Source of the DNA: Dryas octopetala
Lineage: Eukaryota; Streptophyta; Magnoliopsida; Rosales; Rosaceae
Length of the DNA stretch: 64,000 nucleotides
Direction of reading: 5' to 3'
Assembly (NCBI GenBank): GCA_963921425.1
Contig: OY992835.1
Coordinates: 11,532,001-11,596,000, forward strand
Of this stretch, positions 1-11,002 are shown one piece after another. Under the pieces are notes generated by a model. That model ran no database searches. It saw only the letters and a program-made list of their open reading frames with translations, and was not told the origin of the DNA. Each line of letters starts with the position of its first letter. Position 1 is the stretch's first letter. The position numbers were made by a program, and so were the translations under genes.

Positions 1-891
1 GCATATGGATATGTAAATTTAACCTTTTAATTTGTCAACAACTGCAAGAAGGCAAACAATATTGAGATGAAATTTCCTTGGAAAACTAAAATTAACTTAA
101 ACATAATTCTTAGAGAGGAAATAACATTCCAAAACCTCTAGCAAGACTAGAATGAGCACCTCACCATCTCCTATGGAAGTAATTCTCACTAGCTAGCAAT
201 TAAGAGAAACCACTATCTGCCAAAGGGACCAATTTATTGACAATCAAATAACATATATAGGGTAATGATCGCTAGCTCATTGAACACAAATCACAACCAA
301 ATACCATAGGGTAATGATCACAAGCTCATTGAAAACAATCAAAATGATACCAAGAGCAAGCTTTAACTCCCCAGACAATGATTGAGACAGTGCTGGAAAA
401 CAAATGAGCTTGAACTCAATTTTCTACTATAAAGTCATTGCTAATTGAACATAAAACATGAAAAAACAGATTCCCACATAGTTTGACTAAAAGTTATATA
501 GATCAAGTTTATTGTAGGTCTGATTAATGTTTGGTTGGTTGCTAATCATTTTAAGAACAATTTAACATCTATATCTAGTTGCCCTCTTTCCAATGATACT
601 TCATTGACGCACATGGTTCTTCTTGTTTGATAATTAAGCTAAAGGCTTTTTATAGGGAACTGAAGTAGTGTGAATGAACCAAGTGATATCGCAAACTCAT
701 ATTCAAACTGTCTTGTCAGATTTCACTCATAATCCAATTGCTGGTAGCCTCAACTTGCACTTGAATTCATATGTAGACAATTTATATAGTTGACCACATG
801 CAAACTTAATGAATTTATGATTTTAGTTGCAAACAAGGATATATAACAAATGGAAATTTCAAACTGCTCTCTGTTCTTTTTACCTTGCTTT
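1..891. repeat. 3' flank of kinase copy A; left arm of a tandem duplication
   Basis: No gene is visible here. The stretch lies downstream of the kinase at 892-2100 and aligns by eye with 3238-4076, including the opening motif catatg(g/a)atatgtaaatt and the block ending in acaaatggaaatttc. It is therefore the non-coding half of the upstream member of a tandem duplication whose coding halves are 892-2100 and 4077-5259. Confidence 0.75.
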
Positions 892-2100
892 TCATCTTGG
901 AGCAGACAGAATAGATTCTTGTGGTGCAACAGAAATAATATGATCATTTGCAGCAGAAGATGAAGCCATTGCATAAGAAAACTTATAGATGATGTCCGGA
1001 TCAACTTCCATATCTCCTTGCAAGGCCTTCACTACTGCTGACATGAGAGGCCTTCTTGTGTGATCATTCTGCAAACACCAAACTCCTATCCTGATCATCC
1101 TCACCACTTCTTCCCTATGATTTTGCATGTCTTCATCTAAATCTTCCACAACATCAAACAGTAGGTCCTCTTCAGCCTTCTTCTGCAACATCTGAAGTAA
1201 ATGGAAGCTAGACTCTGACCGCAAGCGATCCACATTTCTCCTTTTGGAAACTATTTCAAGCAGAACAATTCCAAAGCTATAGACATCAACTTTAACAGTG
1301 ACTATTGATTGCTGCAGCTCAGGAGCAAGATACCCAGGAGTTCCTCTCATTCTGGTTAGCACTTGGTTCTCATCTCTTGCAATTAGCTTCGACAACCCAA
1401 AATCAGAAACTTTGGCATTGAAATTTTCATCCAACAGAATGTTATGTGGTTTTATATCAAGATGTATAATTTTTTGTCGACAGTCTTCGTGAAGATAAGC
1501 CAGTCCTTTGGCTATGTCGAGTATAATCTTTTTTCGAGTTTGCCAATCTAGACCATTTGTCTGCTCTGATCTCTTGAAAATCCAATGGTCTAAAGACCCA
1601 TTAATCATATACTCATACACTAGAAGCCTGTATGAATTTTCTGCACAAAATCCAATCAACCTCACAAGGTTAAAGTGGTGTAGGCTCCCAATTGTTTCAA
1701 CTTCTGCTAAGAACTCCCTCATCCCTTGACCTTTGTTATCCAACCGCTTTACTGCAATCCTTGTGCCATCTATCAGAACTCCTTTGAACACAGATCCAAA
1801 GCCTCCACTGCCAAGTTCTTCCTTGAAATCCTCTGTTGCAACTTGCAAGTCAACAAATGAAAAGCTCATGATAGGCAGGCCAGGAACTCGCTCAATATCT
1901 TGTTCCACTTCCTCCAATTGGGTCTTCCTTATGATCACATTGTATACGAAAGTTAAGAAAAGAATGGCACCACCAACAATTGCAAAAAGTGTTCCTGCAT
2001 CCCAAAAAAATCCTACTATAAAGAATGCTACAACTAAAAATCCTAACCATGTATTGAATCTTCGTCGTCCTGAAAACCAGTTGTTTATGTTAAAGGCCAT
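892..2100 (-). CDS. Truncated membrane receptor-like Ser/Thr kinase (copy A)
   Basis: Predicts 402 residues. Two hydrophobic segments near residues 17-33 and 37-57 are followed by a complete protein kinase domain: glycine loop GSGGFGSVFKG (about 97-107), ATP lysine in AVKRL (K118), catalytic loop HLDIKPHNILLD (213-224), DFG (233-235) and GTPGYLAPE (253-261). The catalytic loop has HLD instead of HRD, so it is a non-RD kinase, a class often linked to immune receptors. The kinase type is that of G-type lectin SD2-5/Lr10-like receptor kinases, but no lectin or other ectodomain precedes the membrane segments. The start is the first ATG (2098-2100); an in-frame TAA lies 30 bases upstream of it. 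The gene may be a natural ectodomain-less kinase or have lost 5' exons. Its copy at 4077-5259 is broken, so this is the likely functional member. Confidence 0.85.
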   Translation of the reverse strand: MAFNINNWFSGRRRFNTWLGFLVVAFFIVGFFWDAGTLFAIVGGAILFLTFVYNVIIRKTQLEEVEQDIERVPGLPIMSFSFVDLQVATEDFKEELGSGGFGSVFKGVLIDGTRIAVKRLDNKGQGMREFLAEVETIGSLHHFNLVRLIGFCAENSYRLLVYEYMINGSLDHWIFKRSEQTNGLDWQTRKKIILDIAKGLAYLHEDCRQKIIHLDIKPHNILLDENFNAKVSDFGLSKLIARDENQVLTRMRGTPGYLAPELQQSIVTVKVDVYSFGIVLLEIVSKRRNVDRLRSESSFHLLQMLQKKAEEDLLFDVVEDLDEDMQNHREEVVRMIRIGVWCLQNDHTRRPLMSAVVKALQGDMEVDPDIIYKFSYAMASSSAANDHIISVAPQESILSAPR

Positions 2101-3237
2101 GATTTCTTTAAAGAAGTTCACTCCTTAGGCCTTGCCTCTTGTAGCAGAATGTCGGCTGGATTTAGAGAAAGAGAAGGAGAGGGCAAGGCTTATGATAGTT
2201 GATCCTTCATCTTGGAAAAGAAAATAACTTACAACCGTGTTGACGGATGTATGAAAATGTATAATGGAGAAGAAGTTGTGTACTTAATTGAGGATCTTAA
2301 ATTATCGTGTACAACTTGTAAGTGACACTACAGTTACATGTTAACGTAGGTATTTTGTAATTGACCTAAAAAAACATGCAATACTATTATACTAACCCCA
2401 TAGGCTCTTAATGGAGTCAACTGACCTTGACCCAGATGTCGATTGACGACAACCCAACGCGGAAAAGGTGATGGAGGACTAGACTTTTTTATTTTTGACC
2501 AATTGGGAGGACTAGACTTTTCAAATCCAGGGATTACTAAAGTGAAAAATCAATAATGTATAGACCACAGCATACGGCATGGAAACCAAGTTTGACTGAG
2601 AATCAAGTATCACGTTAAAATTATCATGTAAATAATAAACATTTATTAAGCATCCCGTGATTTAAATTGGCTGGCCCTTGGCACAACACAAGTGTTAGGG
2701 ATTGTGTAGATCAAATACAATTGTCTCATGTCAGATAAGTAAGAGTCCAATATTGCATATGTTAAGAAGGATATCTCCTTAATTTACACAAAGACCTTCG
2801 AGACAAAACCTCATACATAGACACAGTCAACTTTACTATGCGGAGAGGCATACATAGCTAGTGGTGTTTTGATTCAAATTATATTCTGGCATAACATGCA
2901 TGGTATTCATCTTCCTAAAATTAACGACAGATTTTGGCAAGAACTTAATAGCTCATGCATCAATTTGTGGATTTGATGACCCCTTCCCTGTTGAACATTT
3001 TTATTAACAACGCAAATTTCAACATAGGTTTAGAATGCCAAACTTGTAAATTTTGGTAGCGGCTTGCAAGCTGCATTCAAAGATAAATAGAAACCGAAAG
3101 AAAATTGGGACATCCAACCCAAAATCTTCTCCCAACAGAAACTAGCTGCAAGACCATATTCATCTCTGCTACCTACAATAGCTTTAAATGTCACCTGAGG
3201 TTGGCTAACGAAATTCGTCATTGTTCTGTTCTTCGAG
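2101..3237. other. Spacer between the two kinase copies
   Basis: Intergenic DNA upstream of kinase copy A, largely without a counterpart upstream of copy B. A short direct repeat (ggaggactagactttt) occurs twice near 2472-2522. A 63-codon minus-strand frame at 3030-3221 has no recognisable domain and I do not call it a gene. No ectodomain exon for the kinase could be found here. Confidence 0.4.
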
Positions 3238-4076
3238 CCATATGAATATGTAAATTATACCTTTTAATTTGTCGACAACTGCAAGAAGATGAGCAATGAG
3301 AGAGAAATTTCCTTAGCCAACCTTTAGAAAACTAATATTAATTTAAACATAAATCTTAGACTGGAATACCATTCCAAGACCTCTAGCAAGACTAGCATGA
3401 GCACCTCACCATCTCATGGAACTATATTCTCATTAGCTAGCAATTATCTGCCAAAGGACCAGTTCATTGACAATCAAATATCATAGGGTAATGATCACAA
3501 GCTCAGTGAACACAATCAAAATGATACCAAGAGCTAGGTTTAACTCCCCATAAAATGATTGAGACAGTGCTGGAAAACAAACAAGCTTGAGCTCAATTGT
3601 CTTGCATAAATTCATTGCTAATCGAACCTAAAACATGTGAAACAGATTCCTACATAATTTGATTAAAAGTTTTATGGATCGATTTTATTTTAGGCCTAAT
3701 GAAGTATTAATGTTTGGTTGGTTGGTAATCATGTCAAGAACAACTTAAGACTGAAGAGCTATAGCTAGCTGCTCTCTTTACAATGAAACTTTATTGATGC
3801 ACATGGTTCCTCTTGTTTGATAATTAAGCTAAAGGATTTCAATAGGGAAGTAGTGGGAATGCACCAAGTGAAGTTGCAAACTCTTATTCAGAGTGTCTTG
3901 TCAGATTTGAATCATATTCCAATTGCTGGCAGGCTCAACTTGCACTTGAAATCATATTTAGAAAATTTATATAGTTGACCACATGCAAACTTATATGAAT
4001 TTTTTATTTTGTTTGCAAACAAGGATATATAACAAATGAAAATTTCAAAATGCTCTAGTTTACTTTACCTTGCTTT
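3238..4076. repeat. 3' flank of kinase copy B; right arm of the tandem duplication
   Basis: Same sequence family as 1-891 with scattered substitutions and small indels. It starts the second copy of a roughly 2.1-kb duplicated unit that ends near 5345. No gene is visible in it. Confidence 0.75.
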
Positions 4077-5259
4077 TCATCTTGGAGCAGAAAGATTAGA
4101 TTCTTGTGGTGCCACTGAAATAATGTGATCATTTACTGCAGAGGACAAAGCCATTGCATAAGTAAACTTATAGATGATATCTGGATCTACTTCCATATCT
4201 CCTTGCAAGGCCTTCGCTACTGTTGACATGAGAGGCCTTCTTGTGTAATCATTCTGCAAACACCAAACTCCAATCCTGATCATCCTCACCACTTCTTCCC
4301 TATGATTTTGCAAATCTTTCCACAATATCAATCAGTCCATCCTCTTCAGCCTTCTTCTGCAACATCTGAAGTAAATGGAAGCTAGACTCTGACCGTGAGT
4401 GATCCACATTTCTCCTTTTGGCAACTATTTCAAGAAGAACAATTCCAAAGCTATATACATCAACTTGAACAGTGACTATTGATTGCTGCAGCTCAGGAGC
4501 AAGATACCCAGGAGTTCCTCTCATTCTGGTTAGCACTTGGTTCTCATCTCTTGCAATTAGCTTCGACAACCCAAAACCAGAAACTTTGGCATTGAAACTT
4601 TCATCCAAGAGAATGTTATGCGGTTTTATATCAAGATGTATTATCTTCTCTCGACAGTCTTCATGAAGATAAGCCAGCCCTTTGGCTATGTCAAGTATAA
4701 TCTTCTTTCGAGTTTGCCAATCTAGACTATTTATCTGTTCTGATCTCTTGAAAATCCAATTGTCTAAAGACCCATTAGTTATATGCTCATATACCAATCC
4801 AATCAACCTTACAAGGTTAAAATGGTGCAGGCTCCCAATTGTTTCAACTTGACCTAGGAACTCCCTCATCTCTTGACCTCTGTTATCCAACCTCTTTACT
4901 GCAATCCTTGTGTCATCAACCAAAACTCCTTTGAACACAGATCCAAAGCCTCTGCTGCCAAGTTCTTCCCTGAAATCCTCTGTTGCAACTTGCAACTTGC
5001 AACTTGCAAGTCAACTTATGAAAACCTCAAGATAGGCATGCCAAGAACTCGCTCAATATCATCTTCCACTTCCTCCAATTCTGTCTTCCTTATCATCACA
5101 TTGTATACAAAAGTTACAACTATTACAAGATGGCACCACCTATTACAAGAATTGTTACAGTATCAATAAAATATCCTATTACAAAGAATGTTACAACTAA
5201 AATTCCTAACCATATATTGAAGTTTCGTCGTCCTGTAAACCAGTTGTGTATAAGGCCAT
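4077..5259 (-). pseudogene. Tandem pseudogene copy of the receptor-like kinase (copy B)
   Basis: Colinear with kinase copy A over its whole length but with several independent lesions. The ATG at 5257-5259 is kept, but a 4-base deletion just after it shifts the frame into an early stop. An in-frame deletion of about nine codons removes the segment between LVRLIG and LVYE before the hinge. DFG has become GFG, losing the metal-binding aspartate. An 11-base deletion near 4310-4325 shifts the frame before the C-terminal lobe; the tail continues in another frame to the stop at 4077. Even if transcribed it could not make an active kinase. It could produce RNA similar to copy A. Confidence 0.9.
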
Positions 5260-5591
5260 GTTTCCTTTAAAGAAGTCCACTCCCTAGGCTCTTCCTCTTG
5301 TAACAGAATGCTGGCTGGATTTAGAAAGAGAGAAGGAGAGGGCAAGATTTATTATAGTAAAACATATTTATATATCGCCCACGAGTTTGAATGAGTGAAC
5401 TAGTATTGGAGATACCATACATGATCATTGATCAGAAGCTTCTAAATTGAGTTGTATAAAATAAAGTTCTCTCCATTGAAGAATGGTATGGTTACAAGCA
5501 CAAAAATGAACAAGAAAAGTCAAAAATTTCTAAATGAGATGAAGACAAATAATTTTCTTGACTGTGGAACAGTATAAGTTAGAACCTCTGT

Positions 5592-7577
5592 TTACCAGTA
5601 ATCTCCGCAAGAACACTTCCCACTTTTAAAGTGGTGAAATCTACTAGCATCACGTACAATAATTTCTCGGTTTTTGATTTGAGATATGTACTTAATAGCA
5701 ACATGACAATCAATGCAGACGCGCAAGTTCTTCATCACCCTTACTGGTACACCTTCAGGAGTGTTCATTAAGGCAAAAGCAATAGCCAACTTTTCACTAT
5801 GGTGTGCCAAGTTGTATTCTTTCTCCTCGTTATCCATGTCATGCAAAACAGAGCCAGTATCAGGCACATAACCATGCAACTTCAACTCTGACGTTAGTTC
5901 TTTAAGATACAAATCAATCACCATAGATTGTGGATGGGATTTATCACCCATACAGAACTGGTGAACTTGATTTTTAACTTCCAGCCAGCTTATACCTGGC
6001 TCCTTCTTGACCTTTCTATCTCTCATGGCTTTCCTCACCTCAGAAACATCCTGCCACCTTCTAGCTGAAGCATGAATGTTTGAGAGCAGTACATAGGAAG
6101 CTGAGTCCTCTGGATCTTGCCTAAGAACTTCTTCAGCAATCCTTTTTGCCACGTCTGCATTCTTGTGGATTTTACATGCGGATAACAAAGTTTTCCATAT
6201 GATAGCATCTGCTTTAACAGGCATTGATCTGATCATTGCCTCGGCTTCCTCCAAACAGCCAGACCGGCCAAGCAGGTCAACCATACATGTATAGTGTTCT
6301 AGTCGAGGATTCAGTCCATACTTTTCTACCATTAAGTCAAAGAACTCAATTCCTTTCTCCTTCAATCCACAATGACTGCAGGCATAAAGCAAGCTCAAGA
6401 AAGTAACATCATTTGCCTCCAATTCTTCCTGCTCCATCTGTTCAAACAGCTCGATTGCTTTCTCTCCTCGTCCATGAAACCCATAAGCAGTAATCATGGA
6501 ACTCCATAATACAGCATCTGCACCTTCACTTTCCATGAAAGCTTTCAGAGAATCTTCAAGACACCCACATCTTGAATACATGCTAACTAATGAACTAATC
6601 ACCGCAACAACAGAGCTAGCCCCACCTTTAATCGCTTCAGCATGAATTTGCTGACCCTGTCCAAGTGTTGCCAATTCCGAACACGAACTAATAACACCCA
6701 CAAATGTGACCTTATCAGGTCTAAATCCTGCTATTTTCATCATATTATACTGATCTAACACTTCCTCGGAATGCCCATTTTGGGCTTTCCCCGCAATCAG
6801 CGTATTCCAAGCAACCACATTGCGAATTGGCATTGATTTAATTACTTTTTCTCCTTCTACCAACCTACCAGACTTCATATACATATGAGCCAAAGAGCTC
6901 CCAACAACCAAATTGAACTCAAACCCGCATTTCATCACATAAGCGTGAACCTGATGCCCCGCGTGCAATGCTCTCAAACCTGCACACCCCCTAAGAACAC
7001 TACCCAATGTGAACTCATCAGGCAAAAACCCCAACTCATGCATTTCTGAAAACAAACTCAAACCCTCTTCATTAAATTCGAACTGGGTCAAACCCGTGAC
7101 CATCGCATTCCACGTGGCCACATTCCGTTCAGGCATTTCATCAAACACCTTCTGGGCACTTTCCAAATCAGCTTTTTGCACATACCCATTAATCAAAATG
7201 TTACAAGACATAATATTTCTCCTTGGCAGATGACCAAACAGAGTTATAGCTGCCTGCAAGCCTCCAACTTTGGAGTACAGGTTTAGGAGGTGATTGGATA
7301 CGAACTTGTCTGAGGAACACCCAGATGTGACTATCAAAGAGTGGAGCTGTTTTCCTAATGGAAGTGACTTGCTGGGTATGCATGCTTGGAGGAGGTGTGA
7401 GAAGAGAGATGGGTCTGACCATATCTCGGATTTGAACCTCTCAAAGGCTTCTTTGATATGTCCTTTGGAGCAGAGATTAGTGAGTTGTTCAGAGAGAGCT
7501 TTAGAAGTGTTTGTGGACAGAGAGCGTGAGGTTGGGATGTGTATGGTGTTGAATAGGGTACACAATGACTTGCCCAT
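5592..7577 (-). CDS. PLS-type pentatricopeptide repeat protein with E and DYW domains
   Basis: Single-exon gene of 661 codons from the ATG at 7575-7577. Tandem PPR motifs fill about residues 60-480, followed by E/E+ motifs and a complete DYW domain ending CSCGDYW. The DYW domain carries HSEKLA (HxE zinc/catalytic motif) and CIDCH, the ligands of the cytidine deaminase-like fold. Such proteins bind organelle transcripts and carry out C-to-U RNA editing. It resembles the Arabidopsis protein At2g41080 along its whole length. The N-terminus after the chosen ATG (MGKSLCTLFNTIHIPTSRSL) is rich in Ser, Thr and Arg without acidic residues, as expected for a mitochondrial presequence. An in-frame ATG at 7677-7679 would add 34 Lys-rich residues and is less likely. 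Lack of introns is normal for the family. Confidence 0.93.
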   Translation of the reverse strand: MGKSLCTLFNTIHIPTSRSLSTNTSKALSEQLTNLCSKGHIKEAFERFKSEIWSDPSLFSHLLQACIPSKSLPLGKQLHSLIVTSGCSSDKFVSNHLLNLYSKVGGLQAAITLFGHLPRRNIMSCNILINGYVQKADLESAQKVFDEMPERNVATWNAMVTGLTQFEFNEEGLSLFSEMHELGFLPDEFTLGSVLRGCAGLRALHAGHQVHAYVMKCGFEFNLVVGSSLAHMYMKSGRLVEGEKVIKSMPIRNVVAWNTLIAGKAQNGHSEEVLDQYNMMKIAGFRPDKVTFVGVISSCSELATLGQGQQIHAEAIKGGASSVVAVISSLVSMYSRCGCLEDSLKAFMESEGADAVLWSSMITAYGFHGRGEKAIELFEQMEQEELEANDVTFLSLLYACSHCGLKEKGIEFFDLMVEKYGLNPRLEHYTCMVDLLGRSGCLEEAEAMIRSMPVKADAIIWKTLLSACKIHKNADVAKRIAEEVLRQDPEDSASYVLLSNIHASARRWQDVSEVRKAMRDRKVKKEPGISWLEVKNQVHQFCMGDKSHPQSMVIDLYLKELTSELKLHGYVPDTGSVLHDMDNEEKEYNLAHHSEKLAIAFALMNTPEGVPVRVMKNLRVCIDCHVAIKYISQIKNREIIVRDASRFHHFKSGKCSCGDYW

Positions 7578-9338
7578 ACACCTGACTCGCCGTGGCGGGG
7601 TTGTCTTGAACAAATGTAAGGAATTTATGTACGAGTTTATAACTTTATATGACTTTTTTTTATTTATTCTCTTTTTCATATATTCTTGTCTTTCATCAAA
7701 CCGAAGTCTCACGGTTAGCTACAGTGGTGAGCCAGGATAGAATAGAATAATATGTTAATTGTTAAGATTGAAATAAGTTTGGAGTTCGATTTTTATTAAT
7801 ATAACAAAAAGAATTTGCAAAAGCTTTTATATTAACCCTTCTATTTTTCAATGTGGCATTTTCGATCATAATAAGTAGTCATTTAAATAGTCTGGACTTT
7901 TAAATAATTATTTTTCCAATATAAGTTATAAATACCAAAATCCAAAATATTTCTTATCTTGATCTCCTAAACCCAAAAGGGACAATTAGATTCCAAGGCC
8001 CTATACAAGCATACTTGGTCTAAAGCCAAAATACTTTCAATTTCCAAGCAAGAGTAAAGCCCCATTTCAGCATCTAAAACTAGGCCCGTGAACCCACAAA
8101 AGCAACAATAGCATAAGACCAAAACCAACAGATGCACCATGCATCACATATATGCACTGATGCAAATACAGTCAAATATGCACCGATGCAGCGTTGATAC
8201 AGATGAAATACTGATTTACAGATGTAGCAACTTTTTCTAAAGAAAAAATAGATTCCCTCGTCAACAATGTCCGTTTGTAGAACCATGCATGGCAAAATTA
8301 ATTTCAAATCAAAACATAGCAATATTCGATTTCATTTGTAATCTAGCGTGCCTCAACATGCATATATATGCATGAGGCCTTCCATGTTGCAAAGCACGGC
8401 CAAGAGAAGAAAAAAAAATTTGTGCTCCCTGCTCTCCAATCCTCTCTCTCTTTCACATCTGTAATCAACCTCGTGTACTCAAGCAATCAAACAATAATAT
8501 TTAGTAAGTTTTCATTAACTCATCTTTCTCTGTTTCTTTAAGTTTAACTTCAATTTCAAAATAGGAAAATACTATCCTAATATATTATTATCTTGATAAA
8601 CACGTTCCTTGTATATATTTCTTTTCTCTCGCCATTAAGCATATAGACACAAGAAGCTTTTGAGAAGCTCATCGCACAACTATAACAACAAACACAAGCA
8701 AAAGGAGACAACTAGCATTTTTGAAATATCCTCACTGACGAAGAACTCCACAATATTGAGAACATGATGGAGCCATAGCCATAAGTCATCTTCATATTTT
8801 GCAATTATGGAACAGCAGTAGCCACTTTCAGCAAAACTCTTATCGAGAATCTTATCATTGTCCTATACCAAAGCATGGACAATACATCCAAATTTTTCAT
8901 TGTTTGATAAGACTGGTGCTGGACCACATTAAGGAACCCTTGGTCATTGAAGAAGAATACATGGACAATACAGTCATTTTGCACAATACAGGGCCTTTAA
9001 ACCAATATATGGGTATAAATGACCCTTCAGCCTAATTTTCCCAACCCAAAATGCTTAACTCAAACCCTGAAACAACTTTGTCTTAGACATAAACACAACA
9101 TTAGCATAAATATATAATATAAACAAAGGATATCAAATAATAAGGTTAATTGATTTTGGCATTTATTTTTTTGGAGGTTGATTTAAATAATGTATACCAT
9201 AATTAAAAAGTAAAAACAAACAACATCACTCAATCCCAACTAAACGGTGGAAGCCTTGTAAGACCAATTCTAAGGGAGTTAATGAATCAAAGTTGAGTCA
9301 GTTACAATAAAATCTCTATAAATTAATACTATGGGGAC
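7578..9338. other. Intergenic region upstream of the PPR gene
   Basis: AT-rich sequence with no convincing gene. It contains a near-perfect palindrome at 8349-8378 built around CATGCATATATATGCATG (two RY-type CATGCA boxes back to back), a small cluster of direct repeats atgcac(c/t)gatgca near 8154-8192, and a 13-base repeat catggacaataca at about 8876 and 8960. A 78-codon + strand frame (8799-9035) shows no domain and is treated as chance. Confidence 0.4.
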
Positions 9339-10025
9339 TAGGGGTGTGCAAAAATACAGAAAAACCGTGTTTCGGATAACAAACCAAGCCAAACCAATGA
9401 TGAACGGTTTGATTTTGGTTTTCAATATTGAAATTTTCGGTTTTAACCGAATCGAACCACCACTTATAATATATATTCATTTTTATTTATTAATTGGTTT
9501 ATATATGATTTTAATACATATTATAGAGTAAACCAAATTTCCTTTTATAGTTTATATATGTTTGTATATGTTTATTATAGTTTATAGTAAAGTTTATAGG
9601 TTTATAGTATATGTTTATATATGTTTGTATATGTTTATAGTATAGTTTATACTTTATAGGATTACTCTATAATTTATAGTATGTATATACTATACTACTA
9701 GGGTATATATATACTAAAACAATTATAGTTAAAGGTATATGGATTAAGGTATAGAGTATAATAGTATAGGTAATTGATATAGAGTGTACTCGTATATGGT
9801 ATATGAGTATATGCGATAAGGTATAGGGTATAAGGTATGGCGTTTAGGGTATATCAGTTGTTATCTGGTTTTCGGATAACCGAACTGATATTCTCAGTTA
9901 ACCAAACCAGTCGGTCAAGGCTAGGCTTGATTTGGTTTTGGTTCTCAAATTGGCCATTTCGAAAATGTTGATTTGGTTATGGTTATGCCTTTGTGGTTCG
10001 GTTTTTCGAACCATGCACACCCCTA
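9339..10025. mobile_element. hAT-type MITE with 8-bp target-site duplication
   Basis: The element begins TAGGGGTGTGCA (9339-9350) and ends TGCACACCCCTA (10014-10025), perfect 12-bp terminal inverted repeats. It is flanked by the direct repeat atggggac (9331-9338 and 10026-10033), a perfect 8-bp target-site duplication as made by hAT transposases. It is 687 bp long, AT-rich inside with runs of tagtttatagtatatg-like units, and has no transposase frame, so it is non-autonomous. Both subterminal regions carry GGTTTTCGG/AACCGA-type motifs. Confidence 0.95.
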
Positions 10026-10033
10026 ATGGGGAC

Positions 10034-11002
10034 TAAGAAAAATTATTGTTTTAGAGGGGTTATTTATATATCAATAAATGAATAATTTAATAATTTACTA
10101 ATAAATGAATATTTATTAATTTAAAAATAGTTTTATGTTTTGTTTGTTCATGGTTTTTTTTTTTTTTTTTTTTGACAAAGATACATGTATCTTATAAAAA
10201 AACACAAACATACATGTATTTTAAGGATGAGGTTCAATTCGGTTTAGGTACAAAGAAAAGACAAACAACTTTAAAGGCATATTTTGAGAAAAAACTGAAT
10301 TAAGAAAATAGAAATTGTTAAGTAAAAAATTCCTTAATATGTATTATGAATTTTTATGTACTATTTCTTTTATGTATTTCATCAATTATTAATTTATATA
10401 TTTGCTGGATCCTAAATAATTTTTAAAAAAATTATTATCTCATACATTTAGCAAAGTTATTATTTTAATACACTAGCCCGAGTTGAGACAAATTTTTTTT
10501 TTTATTTAACCAAAATTATTAATTTATCGAACTTTTATTTATAGGAATTTTACTGCAAGTAAAATATTGGAGTGCTATTACCATTCAAGGAGCTACCCAA
10601 GGCAGCTGGGTTCAAGATCCTTAATTATCATCTAGGATTATTTCTTTACAGAGAAACTGTTCAGTGTGTGACTTATGTAGTGCAAAACTGATTGATTTGA
10701 GTTGACCTAAAGTGCTCAATGAACCCACAACATTTCCACCAAGTACAAAGTCCCTTAACCTGATATACAAGTAATCAATTCATTATATATACATGCACAG
10801 AGAGAAGTAGAGAACACAACCACTTACCAGTTCAAGCCTGCACAGAGTCGTAGGGAATTGTCATAGAAACCAAAGGCCCAAGTATATTTGGTCATTCCAC
10901 ATTACAGTACTTTACATATGATCAAAAAAATTACAGCTTTTATACATTTAACCAATTATAGGTGTTTTAACTAAGTGTCAATGACAGTATGACTTCCACT
11001 AT
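10034..11002. other. AT-rich spacer and presumed 3' UTR of the FTSH2 gene
   Basis: Contains a T-run of about 22 bases near 10151-10172 and another of 11 near 10493. The part next to 11003 is probably the 3' UTR and downstream flank of FTSH2. No open frame of interest. Confidence 0.4.

Noticed and set aside
3030..3221. 63-codon minus-strand frame upstream of kinase copy A, considered as a lost ectodomain exon
   Set aside because: No lectin, WAK or thaumatin-like signature and no usable splice sites joining it to the kinase.
7294..7740. 148-codon + strand frame opposite the PPR gene
   Set aside because: Antisense shadow of the PPR coding sequence.
8170..8200. Similarity of gatgcagcgttgatac to part of miR397
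   Set aside because: Only about 11 matching bases and no precursor hairpin.
8799..9035. 78-codon + strand frame
   Set aside because: Low complexity and internal repeats; no domain, no splice context.
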